Part shown: positions 1 through 5,957 of the stretch, one piece after another | Numbering within the stretch: the first letter of the stretch is position 1 | How the letters are laid out: each line of letters opens with the position of its first letter | Source of the DNA: Gammaproteobacteria bacterium | GTDB lineage: Bacteria; Pseudomonadota; Gammaproteobacteria; UBA6429 | Direction: 5' to 3' | DNA: 6,933 bases | Assembly: GCA_003232015.1 (NCBI GenBank) | Contig: QIKU01000038.1 | Span: forward strand, 1-6,933 | Made by a program: the position numbers and the translations under genes | The notes under the pieces: generated by a model | The model's database searches: none | What the model saw: the letters and a program-made list of their open reading frames with translations, nothing else | What the model was told of the DNA's origin: nothing

Positions 1-1389
1 TGGATTAAACTTGAAGCCGCTCATGAAGCAGGCGAAATCGTAACCGGTCGTATTACCGATAAAGTCAAAGGTGGCTTTACGGTTGATGTTATTAATATTC
101 GTGCTTTCTTACCAGGTTCATTAGTGGATGTACGCCCAGTACGTGATACGACTTACTTAGAAGGCAAAGAGTTAGAATTTAAAGTAATTAAATTAGATCG
201 CCGTCGTAACAACATTGTTGTATCGCGTCGCGCGGTTGTCGAAACAGAAAACACAGAAGAACGTGAACAGCTTCTCGCCAATATGGAAGAAGGTAGCATG
301 GTGAAAGGTGTGGTTAAAAACTTAACTGAATACGGTGCCTTTATTGACTTAGGTGGTGTGGACGGTTTATTACATATTACCGATATGGCATGGAAACGTG
401 TTAAACACCCAAGCGAAATTGTTGAAGTCGGTGATGAAATCGACGTTAAAGTGCTTAAGTTTGACCGTGAACGTATGCGCGTATCGCTTGGCCTGAAACA
501 AACTGGCGACGATCCATGGGCAGATATTGCACGTCGTTTCCCTGAAGGTACACGTTTAAATGGCAAAGTAACTAACATTGCCGATTACGGTTGTTTCGTT
601 GAAATTGAAGACGGTGTTGAAGGCCTGGTACATGTTTCTGAAATGGACTGGACCAACAAAAACATCCACCCAAGCAAAGTGGTTCAGTTAGGCGATGCGG
701 TTGATGTGGTTGTGCTTGATATTGATCAGGAACGTCGTCGTATTTCATTGGGTATGAAACAATGCCTGGCGAACCCATGGGAACACTTCGCAGCAACACA
801 TAACAAGAACGATAAAGTCAGCGGTAATATTAAATCCATTACTGACTTTGGTATCTTTATCGGTCTGGATGGCGGTATCGATGGTCTGGTTCATTTATCG
901 GACATTACCTGGAACGACACCGGTGAAGATGCGGTTCGTAACTTCAAAAAAGGTGACGAAATTGAAGCGGTTGTTTTATCGGTCGACCCTGAGCGTGAAC
1001 GTATTTCATTAGGCATCAAGCAAATGGATAAAGACCCGTTCTCTAACTTCGTTGCCGTTAATCCTAAAGGCAGTAAAGTGAAAGGCACCATTACTTCGGT
1101 TGAAGCGAAAGGTGCGGTGATTGACCTGGGCGAAGGTATCGAAGGTTACTTACGTGCCTCTGAAATATCACAGGAACGTGTTGAAGATGCTAAAACTGTC
1201 CTTAAAGAAGGCGAAGAAATTGAGTCGGTTTTCATGGGTGTAGACCGTAAAAACCGTACTATTTCATTGTCGATTAAAGCTAAGGACTCTGCCGATGAGA
1301 AAGCCGCAATGAGCGACTTTAATGCCGGTGCAGAAGCAGCAACGACTACTTTGGGCGATATCCTGAAGAAAAAAATGGACTCTGAATAG
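1..1389 (+). CDS. rpsA: 30S ribosomal protein S1, 5'-truncated by window edge
   Basis: S1 binds mRNA on the 30S subunit and is needed to initiate on structured or weak-SD messages. The reading frame is open from base 1 and encodes 462 residues. Its first residue, a Trp, aligns with about residue 95 of the 557-residue E. coli protein as I recall it, so only the N-terminal ribosome-docking domain and the linker are missing. Visible are most of S1 domain 2 (window residues about 11-85, with KGGFTV and AFLPGS), domain 3 (about 98-168, [16 protein letters not shown]), domain 4 (about 182-257, [17 protein letters not shown]), domain 5 (about 269-341, [17 protein letters not shown]) and domain 6 (about 356-427, with EGYLRASE), followed by a short charged tail. 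The GTG at 124 is an internal codon, not the start. Placement next to ihfB is the standard gammaproteobacterial arrangement. Identification is very secure. Confidence 0.98.
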   Translation, partial: WIKLEAAHEAGEIVTGRITDKVKGGFTVDVINIRAFLPGSLVDVRPVRDTTYLEGKELEFKVIKLDRRRNNIVVSRRAVVETENTEEREQLLANMEEGSMVKGVVKNLTEYGAFIDLGGVDGLLHITDMAWKRVKHPSEIVEVGDEIDVKVLKFDRERMRVSLGLKQTGDDPWADIARRFPEGTRLNGKVTNIADYGCFVEIEDGVEGLVHVSEMDWTNKNIHPSKVVQLGDAVDVVVLDIDQERRRISLGMKQCLANPWEHFAATHNKNDKVSGNIKSITDFGIFIGLDGGIDGLVHLSDITWNDTGEDAVRNFKKGDEIEAVVLSVDPERERISLGIKQMDKDPFSNFVAVNPKGSKVKGTITSVEAKGAVIDLGEGIEGYLRASEISQERVEDAKTVLKEGEEIESVFMGVDRKNRTISLSIKAKDSADEKAAMSDFNAGAEAATTTLGDILKKKMDSE

Positions 1390-1404
1390 TCAGTCATCCT
1401 GAAA

Positions 1405-1469
1405 AAAATAGCTTATTTGGGCTATTTTAGCCTATTGGGGGGTGGACATTTTCCCCCAATATGCTAAAA
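1405..1469 (+). promoter_or_regulatory. Nested, mutually exclusive hairpins in the rpsA-ihfB gap
   Basis: Three overlapping inverted repeats are visible. The first is AAAATAGC (1405-1412) with GCTATTTT (1421-1428), a weak terminator-like stem. The second is GGCTA (1420-1424) with TAGCC (1428-1432). The third is a long imperfect stem, 1425-1441 with 1453-1469, having 16 of 17 pairs and a perfect TATTGGGGG/CCCCCAATA core. They share bases, so only one can form at a time. The longest has no T-run after it, so it is not a classical terminator. TGGACA at 1443-1448 in its loop could be a -35, with a poor -10 at 1465-1470 (TAAAAA). Partial termination after rpsA, RNA processing or an ihfB promoter are all possible; the function is inferred only. 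Confidence 0.5.
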
Positions 1470-1502
1470 ATATGTAATTAGATCATAAATTTAGGAATAA
1501 TA

Positions 1503-1808
1503 ATGACAAAGTCGGAAATGATCGAAATTCTATCTCAACGACAAACGCAACTAGCTTATCGTGATGTTGAATTAGCGGTCAAAACGATGCTCGAACATAT
1601 GGCGTCTACACTATCGAGCGGTGACAGAATTGAAATACGGGGTTTTGGTAGTTTTTCCTTACACTATCGTCCCCCTCGCACCGGGCGTAACCCTAAAACG
1701 GGTGACTCTGTTTCGTTAATTGCCAAATATGTACCGCACTTTAAACCCGGTAAAGAAATGCGCGAACGTGTGAATAATAGTATGGATAAGGTCGAAATTT
1801 CGGAATAA
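1503..1808 (+). CDS. ihfB: Integration host factor beta subunit
   Basis: This is the beta subunit of the IHF heterodimer, a nucleoid protein that bends DNA sharply at specific sites and supports recombination, replication and promoter architecture. The 101-residue product has the HU/IHF fold: N-terminal helices (1-40), the [10 protein letters not shown] signature (42-51), and the beta-arm with GRNPKTG (61-67), whose Pro64 is the residue that intercalates into [18 protein letters not shown] (72-87 region) closes the domain. It starts MTKSE like E. coli IHF-beta and is about 7 residues longer, with an extra acidic C-terminal tail. AGGA at 1494-1497 sits 5 nt before the ATG. It follows rpsA as in other gammaproteobacteria. 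The partner ihfA is not in this window. An IHF-like sequence, GATCATAAATTTA (1481-1493, 2 mismatches to WATCAANNNNTTR), lies just upstream and could serve autoregulation, but it is weak. Confidence 0.97.
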   Translation: MTKSEMIEILSQRQTQLAYRDVELAVKTMLEHMASTLSSGDRIEIRGFGSFSLHYRPPRTGRNPKTGDSVSLIAKYVPHFKPGKEMRERVNNSMDKVEISE

Positions 1809-1831
1809 GCATTGCAAAAATAGCTTTATTT

Positions 1832-1865
1832 AACGGTATGCCGAGTATTCGCCATGCCGTTTTTT
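1832..1865 (+). terminator. Rho-independent terminator after ihfB
   Basis: AACGGTATG (1832-1840) pairs with CATGCCGTT (1853-1861), giving nine pairs including one G-U. A further CGA/TCG inner stem is possible, and the right arm runs into a T tract (1860-1865). It lies 23 nt after the ihfB stop, so it ends the rpsA/ihfB transcript and separates it from lapA. Confidence 0.85.
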
Positions 1866-1878
1866 GTTTATAGATGGC

Positions 1879-1899
1879 GTAGGATGGGTGCAACCCATC
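1879..1899 (+). repeat. Solo REP-like palindrome with GTAG head
   Basis: A GTAG tetranucleotide (1879-1882) is followed directly by a perfect 7-bp stem, GATGGGT (1883-1889) and ACCCATC (1893-1899), with a GCA loop. GTAG plus an adjoining palindrome is the known architecture of REP elements mobilised by RAYT (TnpA-REP) transposases. The stem sequence differs from that of the paired element at 4174-4257, so it would belong to another subfamily or be decayed. It sits just after the ihfB terminator, a typical REP position. Confidence 0.5.
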
Positions 1900-1961
1900 A
1901 ACATTTAACAAAAGCGGTATACTTAATAAAACTACCTTGTTGGTTACAACTGGAATACTAA

Positions 1962-2255
1962 GTGAAACGAATCATTTACATCATTGCAATTATCTTTACC
2001 CTGGTGGTCGGTGCTGTTTTCTCTGCACGCAATGCCATTGAAGTGAAGCTGGACTTTATTTTTACTGTGGTTCAAACCAATCTTTCATTAGCCATTGTGA
2101 TAGCCCTTATTCTGGGAGCTTGCCTGGGTGTGTTTGTTAGTCTGATCTGGATGATTTCAGCTAAACGTGAAATTCAACGTCTTAAAAAACAAGCCGATAT
2201 TTCTAGAAAAGAGCTCACCAACCTGCGTGCCATTCCTATTAAGGATGAGCATTAA
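1962..2255 (+). CDS. lapA: LapA (DUF1049) inner-membrane protein
   Basis: This 97-residue protein is of the LapA/YciS family, which works with LapB at the inner membrane in control of lipopolysaccharide assembly. Two membrane segments are evident, at about residues 4-21 and 41-65, with a short periplasmic loop (22-40) that contains the family's ARN and VKLDF-like pattern. A basic, Lys/Arg/Glu-rich cytoplasmic tail (66-92) follows and looks like a short coiled coil. The start is GTG; GGAA at 1952-1955 is only a weak ribosome site, so modest translation is likely. A candidate -10, TATACT (1918-1923), lies upstream without a clear -35. The stop overlaps the lapB start by one base (TAATG), which indicates translational coupling. 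Confidence 0.9.
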   Translation: MKRIIYIIAIIFTLVVGAVFSARNAIEVKLDFIFTVVQTNLSLAIVIALILGACLGVFVSLIWMISAKREIQRLKKQADISRKELTNLRAIPIKDEH

Positions 2256-3424
2256 TGGGTATCGAAATTGTCTTTTTATTATTACCGCTGGCGGTCCTGT
2301 CAGGCTGGTGGATAGGCCGGAAGTCTGCTGCAAAAAAACAGGTGGGTTCCCCCCTTGGTATTCCGTCAGATTATTTAAAAGGTTTAAACTTTCTGTTAAA
2401 TGAACAACCGGATAAAGCCATCGAAATTTTTATCCAGTTGCTTGAGGTCAATACCGACACTGTTGAGACGCACCTGGCTTTAGGTAGTTTATTTCGTCGT
2501 AGAGGTGAAGTGGATCGGGCTATTCGCATTCATCAAAATTTAATTGCTCGGCCGACTTTAAGCCAGGATCAGCGTGCGCAGGCACTTTATGATTTAGGTC
2601 AGGACTACATGCGTGCAGGTCTATTTGATCGGGCTGAAACTTTATTTACTGAACTGATTGATCGCGGCCCGCATACCGAGTCTGCGCTACGTCAGCTAAT
2701 CGACATTTATCAACAGGAAAAAGACTGGGCAAAAGCCATTGAAACGGCAAGGCGGTTTGAAATTAAAACCGGAACCCGTCTAAGCAGTTTAATTGCACAT
2801 TATTACTGTGAACAAGCTGAAAACCTGATGAAACAGGGTGAATCGTCCAAAGCATTAAAAATGCTTAAACGTGCTGACTCTGAAGACAGTACTTGCCCGC
2901 GCATTAGTATGCTCGAAGGTGATATTAATAAACAGTTAGGCAATTTTAAGGCCGCCATTAAAGCCTATCGTCGTCTGGAAAAACAGGATGCGGACTACCT
3001 GCCTGAAATCATAAAACCACTACAGGAATGTTACGAAGCGCAAGGGCAGATGGGTGATATGCAGGTTTATTTACAAAAAGTGATTCAGCGTAATGACAGT
3101 ATTACCATTATGCTTAAGCTTGCAGAAATTATTAAGCAGGAACAGGGTGAACTGCCATCGGCTGACTTTATTGCCGAACATTTAAAAATAAAACCATCGG
3201 TTCGTGGCATGGATAAACTGATAGAGTTAAATCTGGAGCAGTCAACTCAGAGCGTTAAAGATAAGTTACTGGTTTTAAAAGATGTAACTGCACAGTTACT
3301 AAAAAACAAGTCAAAATATAATTGTCATGTTTGTGGCTTTAGTGGTTTTACGCTGCACTGGCAATGTCCCAGTTGTAAAAAATGGGGCTCAATAAAACCC
3401 ATTCAGGGAGTAGAAGGCGATTAA
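2255..3424 (+). CDS. lapB: LPS assembly protein LapB (YciM), TPR and rubredoxin-like protein
   Basis: In E. coli, LapB is an inner-membrane-anchored cytoplasmic adaptor that promotes FtsH degradation of LpxC and so sets LPS synthesis. The 389-residue product equals the E. coli length. It shows an N-terminal membrane anchor (about 4-20), then TPR repeats from about residue 38 to 300, including FLLNEQPDKAIEIF, LGSLFRRRGEVDRAIRIHQ and LGQDYMRAGLFDRAE. The C-terminal metal knuckle has Cys357, Cys360, Cys371 and Cys374 (CHVC...CPSC), at the same positions as I recall for E. coli, and ends with WGSIKPI. AAGGA (2241-2245) serves the ATG, which overlaps the lapA stop. pyrF begins 1 nt after its stop. 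All known key features are intact. Confidence 0.97.
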   Translation: MGIEIVFLLLPLAVLSGWWIGRKSAAKKQVGSPLGIPSDYLKGLNFLLNEQPDKAIEIFIQLLEVNTDTVETHLALGSLFRRRGEVDRAIRIHQNLIARPTLSQDQRAQALYDLGQDYMRAGLFDRAETLFTELIDRGPHTESALRQLIDIYQQEKDWAKAIETARRFEIKTGTRLSSLIAHYYCEQAENLMKQGESSKALKMLKRADSEDSTCPRISMLEGDINKQLGNFKAAIKAYRRLEKQDADYLPEIIKPLQECYEAQGQMGDMQVYLQKVIQRNDSITIMLKLAEIIKQEQGELPSADFIAEHLKIKPSVRGMDKLIELNLEQSTQSVKDKLLVLKDVTAQLLKNKSKYNCHVCGFSGFTLHWQCPSCKKWGSIKPIQGVEGD

Positions 3425-3425
3425 G

Positions 3426-4118
3426 ATGTCAGATCCAGATTCAAAAATTATCGTTGCACTTGATTATTCAAATGAAGCACAGGCCATCGACTTTGTTAAT
3501 AAAGTCAGCCCTGAACTATGTAAACTAAAAGTGGGCAAAGAGTTGTTCACGACTGCGGGTCCGCAGTTTGTTGAAAAAATAGTGGCTAAAGGCTTTGATG
3601 TTTTTCTTGATCTTAAATTTCACGATATACCCAATACCGTCATGAAAGCATGCCATGCTGCCGCTGAGCTTGGTGTATGGATGGCCAATGTGCATGCGCT
3701 GGGTGGTCAAACAATGATGCAGGCGGCTAAAGAAGGAGTGAGCCATTGTTCGACAAAACTCATTGCGGTAACGGTACTCACCAGTATGGGGCAGGAGGAT
3801 TTAAAGCAAATAGGAATACAAACCGACATCGCTCAGCAAGTTGTTAACCTGGCACAGCTTGCAAAACAAGCCGGTCTGGATGGTGTGGTTTGCTCGGCTA
3901 AAGAAGTTAGATTGTTACGTCAAAGCTTGAGTGACGATTTTTTGCTGGTGACACCCGGCATTCGTCCTGCCGGTAGTGCAACGGGTGATCAAAAACGTGT
4001 GATGCCCCCCGCTGAAGCCATGGCAGCCGGTTCAAGCTATCTTGTTATAGGTCGTCCGATTACCCAGTCTGATTCCCCGGTTAAAACATTAGAAGAAATA
4101 GCGACTGAAATGGTTTAA
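3426..4118 (+). CDS. pyrF: Orotidine-5'-phosphate decarboxylase
   Basis: It converts OMP to UMP and CO2, the last step of de novo pyrimidine synthesis, in the cytoplasm. The 230-residue product is a little shorter than E. coli PyrF (245). The family's charged catalytic network is present: Asp13 (ALDY), Lys35 (LKVGK), and the signature LDLKFHDIP giving Asp62, Lys64 and Asp67. The phosphate-binding end is also present, with VTPGIRPAGSATGDQKR and the downstream VIGRPIT. AAGG (3414-3417) precedes the ATG by 8 nt. The lapA-lapB-pyrF layout links pyrF to LPS-control genes by cotranscription, as in many gammaproteobacteria. No clear terminator directly follows; a CGCAG/CTGCG hairpin at 4140-4153 lacks a T tract. 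Confidence 0.97.
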   Translation: MSDPDSKIIVALDYSNEAQAIDFVNKVSPELCKLKVGKELFTTAGPQFVEKIVAKGFDVFLDLKFHDIPNTVMKACHAAAELGVWMANVHALGGQTMMQAAKEGVSHCSTKLIAVTVLTSMGQEDLKQIGIQTDIAQQVVNLAQLAKQAGLDGVVCSAKEVRLLRQSLSDDFLLVTPGIRPAGSATGDQKRVMPPAEAMAAGSSYLVIGRPITQSDSPVKTLEEIATEMV

Positions 4119-4173
4119 TCGCTTTGGGTTTAATTCCCCCGCAGCTTGCTGCGTAGATATAAAAAACGAAACG

Positions 4174-4257
4174 TGTAGCCTGGATGTAGCGTAGCGTAAT
4201 CCGGGGAGACTGGTGCTACACATTTCCCGGATTCCATTGCATTCCATCCAGGCTACA
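4174..4257. repeat. REPIN-like element: two inverted GTAG REPs
   Basis: The left arm (4175-4205) begins GTAGCCTGGATG and ends AATCCGGG; the right arm (4226-4256) is its inverted copy. The arms match at 24 of 31 positions, perfectly over the outer 12 and inner 8 bases, around a 20-nt spacer. Each arm has GTAG next to its own small palindrome (CCTGGAT with ATCCGGG, one G-U), which is the REP pattern; two inverted REPs form a REPIN/BIME. The GTAGCC(T/C)GGATG...ATCCGGG sequence is one I recognise as a recurrent intergenic repeat in proteobacteria. Such elements are non-autonomous and depend on a RAYT transposase encoded elsewhere. It lies between operons and can also form a long RNA hairpin at the end of the pyrF transcript. 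Confidence 0.8.
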
Positions 4258-4278
4258 ATATTTAAGGCGTTAATACCC

Positions 4279-4309
4279 CGTCCGCTTACGGCGTGTGTGT
4301 TTTCTTTTG
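4279..4309 (+). terminator. Weak terminator candidate downstream of the pyrF operon
   Basis: CG-CCG (4279-4284 with one bulged T) pairs with CGGCG (4289-4293) around a CTTA loop, followed after a GTGTGT stretch by a T-rich run (4300-4309). The stem is short and bulged and the T run is offset, so it may be a decayed terminator that still insulates comEA from pyrF transcription. Confidence 0.3.
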
Positions 4310-4312
4310 TAC

Positions 4313-4360
4313 GCTTAGTCCTACATAAAAATCAGCAAATTCCTACATTAAATTGTATTG
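4313..4360 (+). promoter_or_regulatory. Tandem TCCTACAT repeats upstream of comEA (putative operator)
   Basis: TCCTACAT occurs at 4319-4326 and again, identically, at 4341-4348, 22 nt apart, so both lie on the same helix face. TTGTATTG follows at 4353. A near-identical block lies before the fimT-like gene (5866-5913). A possible -10 (TATACA, 4366-4371) would put the second repeat over the -35 region, as for a class II activator. No protein is known to me for this motif; the operator role is inferred. Confidence 0.5.
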
Positions 4361-4375
4361 TTGTTTATACAAAAT

Positions 4376-4407
4376 ACAGTACACTGTGTGCTGCTCACAG
4401 TGAGCAG
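4376..4407 (+). promoter_or_regulatory. Overlapping palindromes in the comEA leader
   Basis: Three interlocking inverted repeats are present: ACAGT/ACTGT (4376-4387, 2-nt centre), CACTGTG (4382-4388) with CACAGTG (4396-4402), and CTGCTCAC (4391-4398) with GTGAGCAG (4400-4407) around a single A. The second and third share bases and would be alternative RNA hairpins near the 5' end of the comEA message, about 25 nt before the ribosome site; equally they could be operator DNA. Confidence 0.45.
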
Positions 4408-4443
4408 ATGGATTATATCTTAAATTATAAAAGGAACTTACCC

Positions 4444-4722
4444 ATGAAAAAATCATTTCAAATACTCTCGCTTATTCTTTTTTTAGCCTTTTCACCATTG
4501 GGCTTTGCTGCTGAAGTGAATATTAATACTGCAGATGCAAAAACCATTGCAAAAAATTTAAAAGGGGTTGGTTTAAAGAAAGCGCAGGCCATTGTTGTTT
4601 ATCGCAAAAAGAATGGTCCATTTAAAACCATTGAAAGTTTAGCCAAAGTAAAAGGGATTGGCTTTAAAACAGTCGAAAAAAATCGTGCAAGTATTTCGAT
4701 TGCAATGGCGAAAAAGAAGTAA
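4444..4722 (+). CDS. comEA: ComEA-like secreted helix-hairpin-helix DNA-binding protein
   Basis: This 92-residue protein has a clear signal peptide (MKKSFQ, hydrophobic 7-20, likely cut near Ala22/Ala23) followed only by a compact HhH region. NINTADAKTIAKNL introduces two hairpins, GVGLKKAQAI (41-50) and GIGFKTVEKN (71-80), joined by YRKKNGPFKTIESLAKV, and the tail is Lys-rich. This is the standard Gram-negative ComEA layout. In transformable species ComEA binds incoming double-stranded DNA in the periplasm and ratchets it inward after pilus-mediated uptake. The ATG at 4444 is chosen because AAGGA (4431-4435) lies 8 nt upstream and the signal peptide starts there; the longer in-frame extension crosses the REPIN. 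It appears monocistronic, closed by the terminator at 4768-4791. Many bacteria not known to be competent also carry such proteins, so function is probable rather than proven. Confidence 0.9.
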   Translation: MKKSFQILSLILFLAFSPLGFAAEVNINTADAKTIAKNLKGVGLKKAQAIVVYRKKNGPFKTIESLAKVKGIGFKTVEKNRASISIAMAKKK

Positions 4723-4767
4723 CAGCCATTAATATGTAACTAAACTTTAAATAGTTTGAAATAAATT

Positions 4768-4791
4768 GGGCGCATTTTTGCGCCCTTTTTT
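4768..4791 (+). terminator. Strong Rho-independent terminator after comEA
   Basis: GGGCGCA (4768-4774) and TGCGCCC (4779-4785) form a perfect 7-bp GC-rich stem with a TTTT loop, followed by six T (4786-4791). It lies 45 nt past the comEA stop and insulates galU. Confidence 0.95.
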
Positions 4792-4792
4792 G

Positions 4793-4798
4793 TATAAT
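4793..4798 (+). promoter_or_regulatory. Candidate -10 box for galU
   Basis: A consensus TATAAT follows the terminator T tract directly, 78 nt before the galU ATG. No good -35 exists at 16-18 nt upstream, because that position falls inside the terminator stem. TG directly precedes the hexamer but without the usual intervening base of an extended -10. A promoter is therefore plausible but incomplete. Confidence 0.4.
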
Positions 4799-4875
4799 GT
4801 GCGTATAAAGCTTGACTGGGTTAAGGTTGTGTTCCAGATGAAATATTATTTATGTTTTAAGGATGATGTTCAAAA

Positions 4876-5736
4876 ATGAAAAAAATAAGAAAAGTTGTTT
4901 TTCCTGTCGCGGGTTTAGGCACTCGTTTTTTACCGGCAACCAAAGCCAGCCCAAAAGAAATGCTGCCAGTTGTTGATAAACCGCTTATTCAATATGCAGT
5001 TGAAGAGGCCATTGCCGCTGGCATGGAGCAAATGATATTTGTTACCGGGCGAACAAAAAACTCCATTATGGATCATTTTGATAAAGCCTATGAGCTGGAA
5101 GCCGAGCTTGCCGCAAAGCAAAAAACAGAGATGCTGGCGATGATACAAAGTATATTGCCCAGCCATGTTTCCTGTGTGTATATTCGTCAGTCTGAGGCGT
5201 TAGGGCTTGGGCATGCGGTGTTGTGTGCTTTGCCTGCGGTTGAAAATGAACCGTTTGCGGTAATACTTGCTGATGACTTAATTGATGGTGGCGAACGCTC
5301 CTGTCTAGCACAAATGGTTGAGCAGTATGAGCGTTACAGTTCGAGCATTTTAGGGGTGGAGCAAGTTGGTAAGGATGAAACCGATAAGTACGGTATTGTT
5401 GATTCGGTTCCACTTGAAAAAAATATTCATCGCATTGATGGTATTGTTGAAAAGCCATCACCGGCTGACGCACCATCGACACTGGCTGTGGTTGGGCGTT
5501 ACATTTTAACACCGGAAATTTTCGATATGCTCAAGAAAACCGAGCGTGGTGCCGGTGGCGAGATTCAATTAACCGATGCCATTGCCATGTTGTTAAAGAA
5601 AAAACAGATATTGGCGTATGAGTTTAGTGGTAATCGTTATGATTGTGGCAGCAAACTTGGTTATTTACAGGCAACGGTTGAGTATGCTTTAAAGCACAAG
5701 GAATTAAATCATTCCTTTAGAGATTATTTAGCTTAG
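4876..5736 (+). CDS. galU: UTP--glucose-1-phosphate uridylyltransferase
   Basis: It makes UDP-glucose from UTP and glucose-1-phosphate, in the cytoplasm, feeding LPS core, exopolysaccharide and galactose metabolism. The 286-residue protein has the nucleotidyltransferase signatures: [14 protein letters not shown] with GLGTR at 13-17, SPKEMLP (25-31) with Lys27, ILADDL (130-135) carrying metal/substrate aspartates, KYGIV (171-175), VEKP (191-194), [10 protein letters not shown] (227-236) and NRYDCGSK (253-260). It is slightly shorter than E. coli GalU (302), with the difference mostly in the C-terminal tail. AAGGA (4859-4863) is 12 nt from the ATG, rather far. Two nearer ATGs (4863, 4866) are out of frame, and the product begins with the typical [13 protein letters not shown], so this start is preferred. 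No clear terminator follows. Confidence 0.97.
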   Translation: MKKIRKVVFPVAGLGTRFLPATKASPKEMLPVVDKPLIQYAVEEAIAAGMEQMIFVTGRTKNSIMDHFDKAYELEAELAAKQKTEMLAMIQSILPSHVSCVYIRQSEALGLGHAVLCALPAVENEPFAVILADDLIDGGERSCLAQMVEQYERYSSSILGVEQVGKDETDKYGIVDSVPLEKNIHRIDGIVEKPSPADAPSTLAVVGRYILTPEIFDMLKKTERGAGGEIQLTDAIAMLLKKKQILAYEFSGNRYDCGSKLGYLQATVEYALKHKELNHSFRDYLA

Positions 5737-5751
5737 CGGGCCTGGAACTTA

Positions 5752-5786
5752 GGTCGGGTGAGTAGGCTAGATCTCATTTATACCCG
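5752..5786. repeat. Possible decayed REP-like inverted repeat
   Basis: CGGGT (5755-5759) and ACCCG (5782-5786) flank a 22-nt spacer shortly after the galU stop, in a context (TTAGGTCGGGT...) that resembles degraded intergenic REP-type repeats. Only five pairs remain and the GTAG head is not intact, so this may be coincidence. Confidence 0.2.
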
Positions 5787-5865
5787 TTTGCAGTGGCTAA
5801 AAAACGTTGATTGCCCCAAAGAGGTGCATATTTTATTGATGATACACACAGGATTCAAAACGTAA

Positions 5866-5913
5866 GCTAATTCCTACGTAAAGTATCAACGTTGTCCTAC
5901 ATACATTTGTTTG
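5866..5913 (+). promoter_or_regulatory. Tandem TCCTAC(G/A)T repeats upstream of fimT-like gene (putative operator)
   Basis: TCCTACGT (5872-5879) and TCCTACAT (5895-5902) are 23 nt apart; TTGTTTG follows at 5907, the same 5-nt offset from the second repeat as before comEA. The first repeat is embedded in a 17-nt segment (5866-5882) that matches the comEA copy at 14 positions. A possible -10 lies at 5921-5926 (TTTATT) or 5923-5928 (TATTGT), again putting the second repeat at the -35 position. An inverted repeat TGTAGA-AA-TCTACA (5926-5939) follows. Apart from these and the doubtful repeat at 5752-5786, nothing else is seen in 5737-5942. Confidence 0.5.
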
Positions 5914-5957
5914 AATTCTCTTTATTGTAGAAATCTACACGGATGTGGGGGGATGAC

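Larger units (their letters stand above)
4119..4443 (+). other. Non-coding stretch between pyrF and comEA
   Basis: This 325-nt region has no convincing gene. An open frame exists upstream and in phase with comEA, but it runs through an obvious repeat and lacks a ribosome site. In order it holds a CGCAG/CTGCG hairpin (4140-4153), a REPIN-like inverted pair (4174-4257), a weak terminator candidate (4279-4309), a tandem TCCTACAT block (4313-4360), overlapping palindromes (4376-4407) and the comEA ribosome site AAGGA (4431-4435). Confidence 0.8.

Noticed and set aside
153..1397. Reverse-strand open frames across rpsA
   Set aside because: Ser/Thr-rich shadows of the S1 coding strand, with no start signals.
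2167..2403. Forward open frame of 78 codons bridging lapA and lapB
   Set aside because: It is out of frame with both well-supported genes and covers their coupled junction.
4140..4153. CGCAG-CTTG-CTGCG hairpin as pyrF terminator
   Set aside because: The stem is sound, but A-rich sequence, not a T tract, follows on the + strand; no gene on the other strand needs it.
4384..4400. LexA (SOS) box before comEA
   Set aside because: CTGT and ACAG are separated by 9 nt instead of 8, and the AT-rich centre is missing.
4213..4443. N-terminal extension of comEA to an upstream ATG at 4213
   Set aside because: The extension runs through the right arm of the REPIN and the palindromic leader, has no ribosome site, and would bury the signal peptide; ATG 4444 has AAGGA at proper distance.
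5066..5512. Reverse-strand open frame of 148 codons inside galU
   Set aside because: It is a shadow of galU with a low-complexity, Gln/His/Pro-rich product; galU itself has all family motifs.
5803..5893. Inverted repeat AACGTTGAT (5803-5811) with ATCAACGTT (5885-5893)
   Set aside because: Nine perfect pairs, but 73 nt apart and containing the self-complementary AACGTT; a match of this size is not rare by chance in a region this long.
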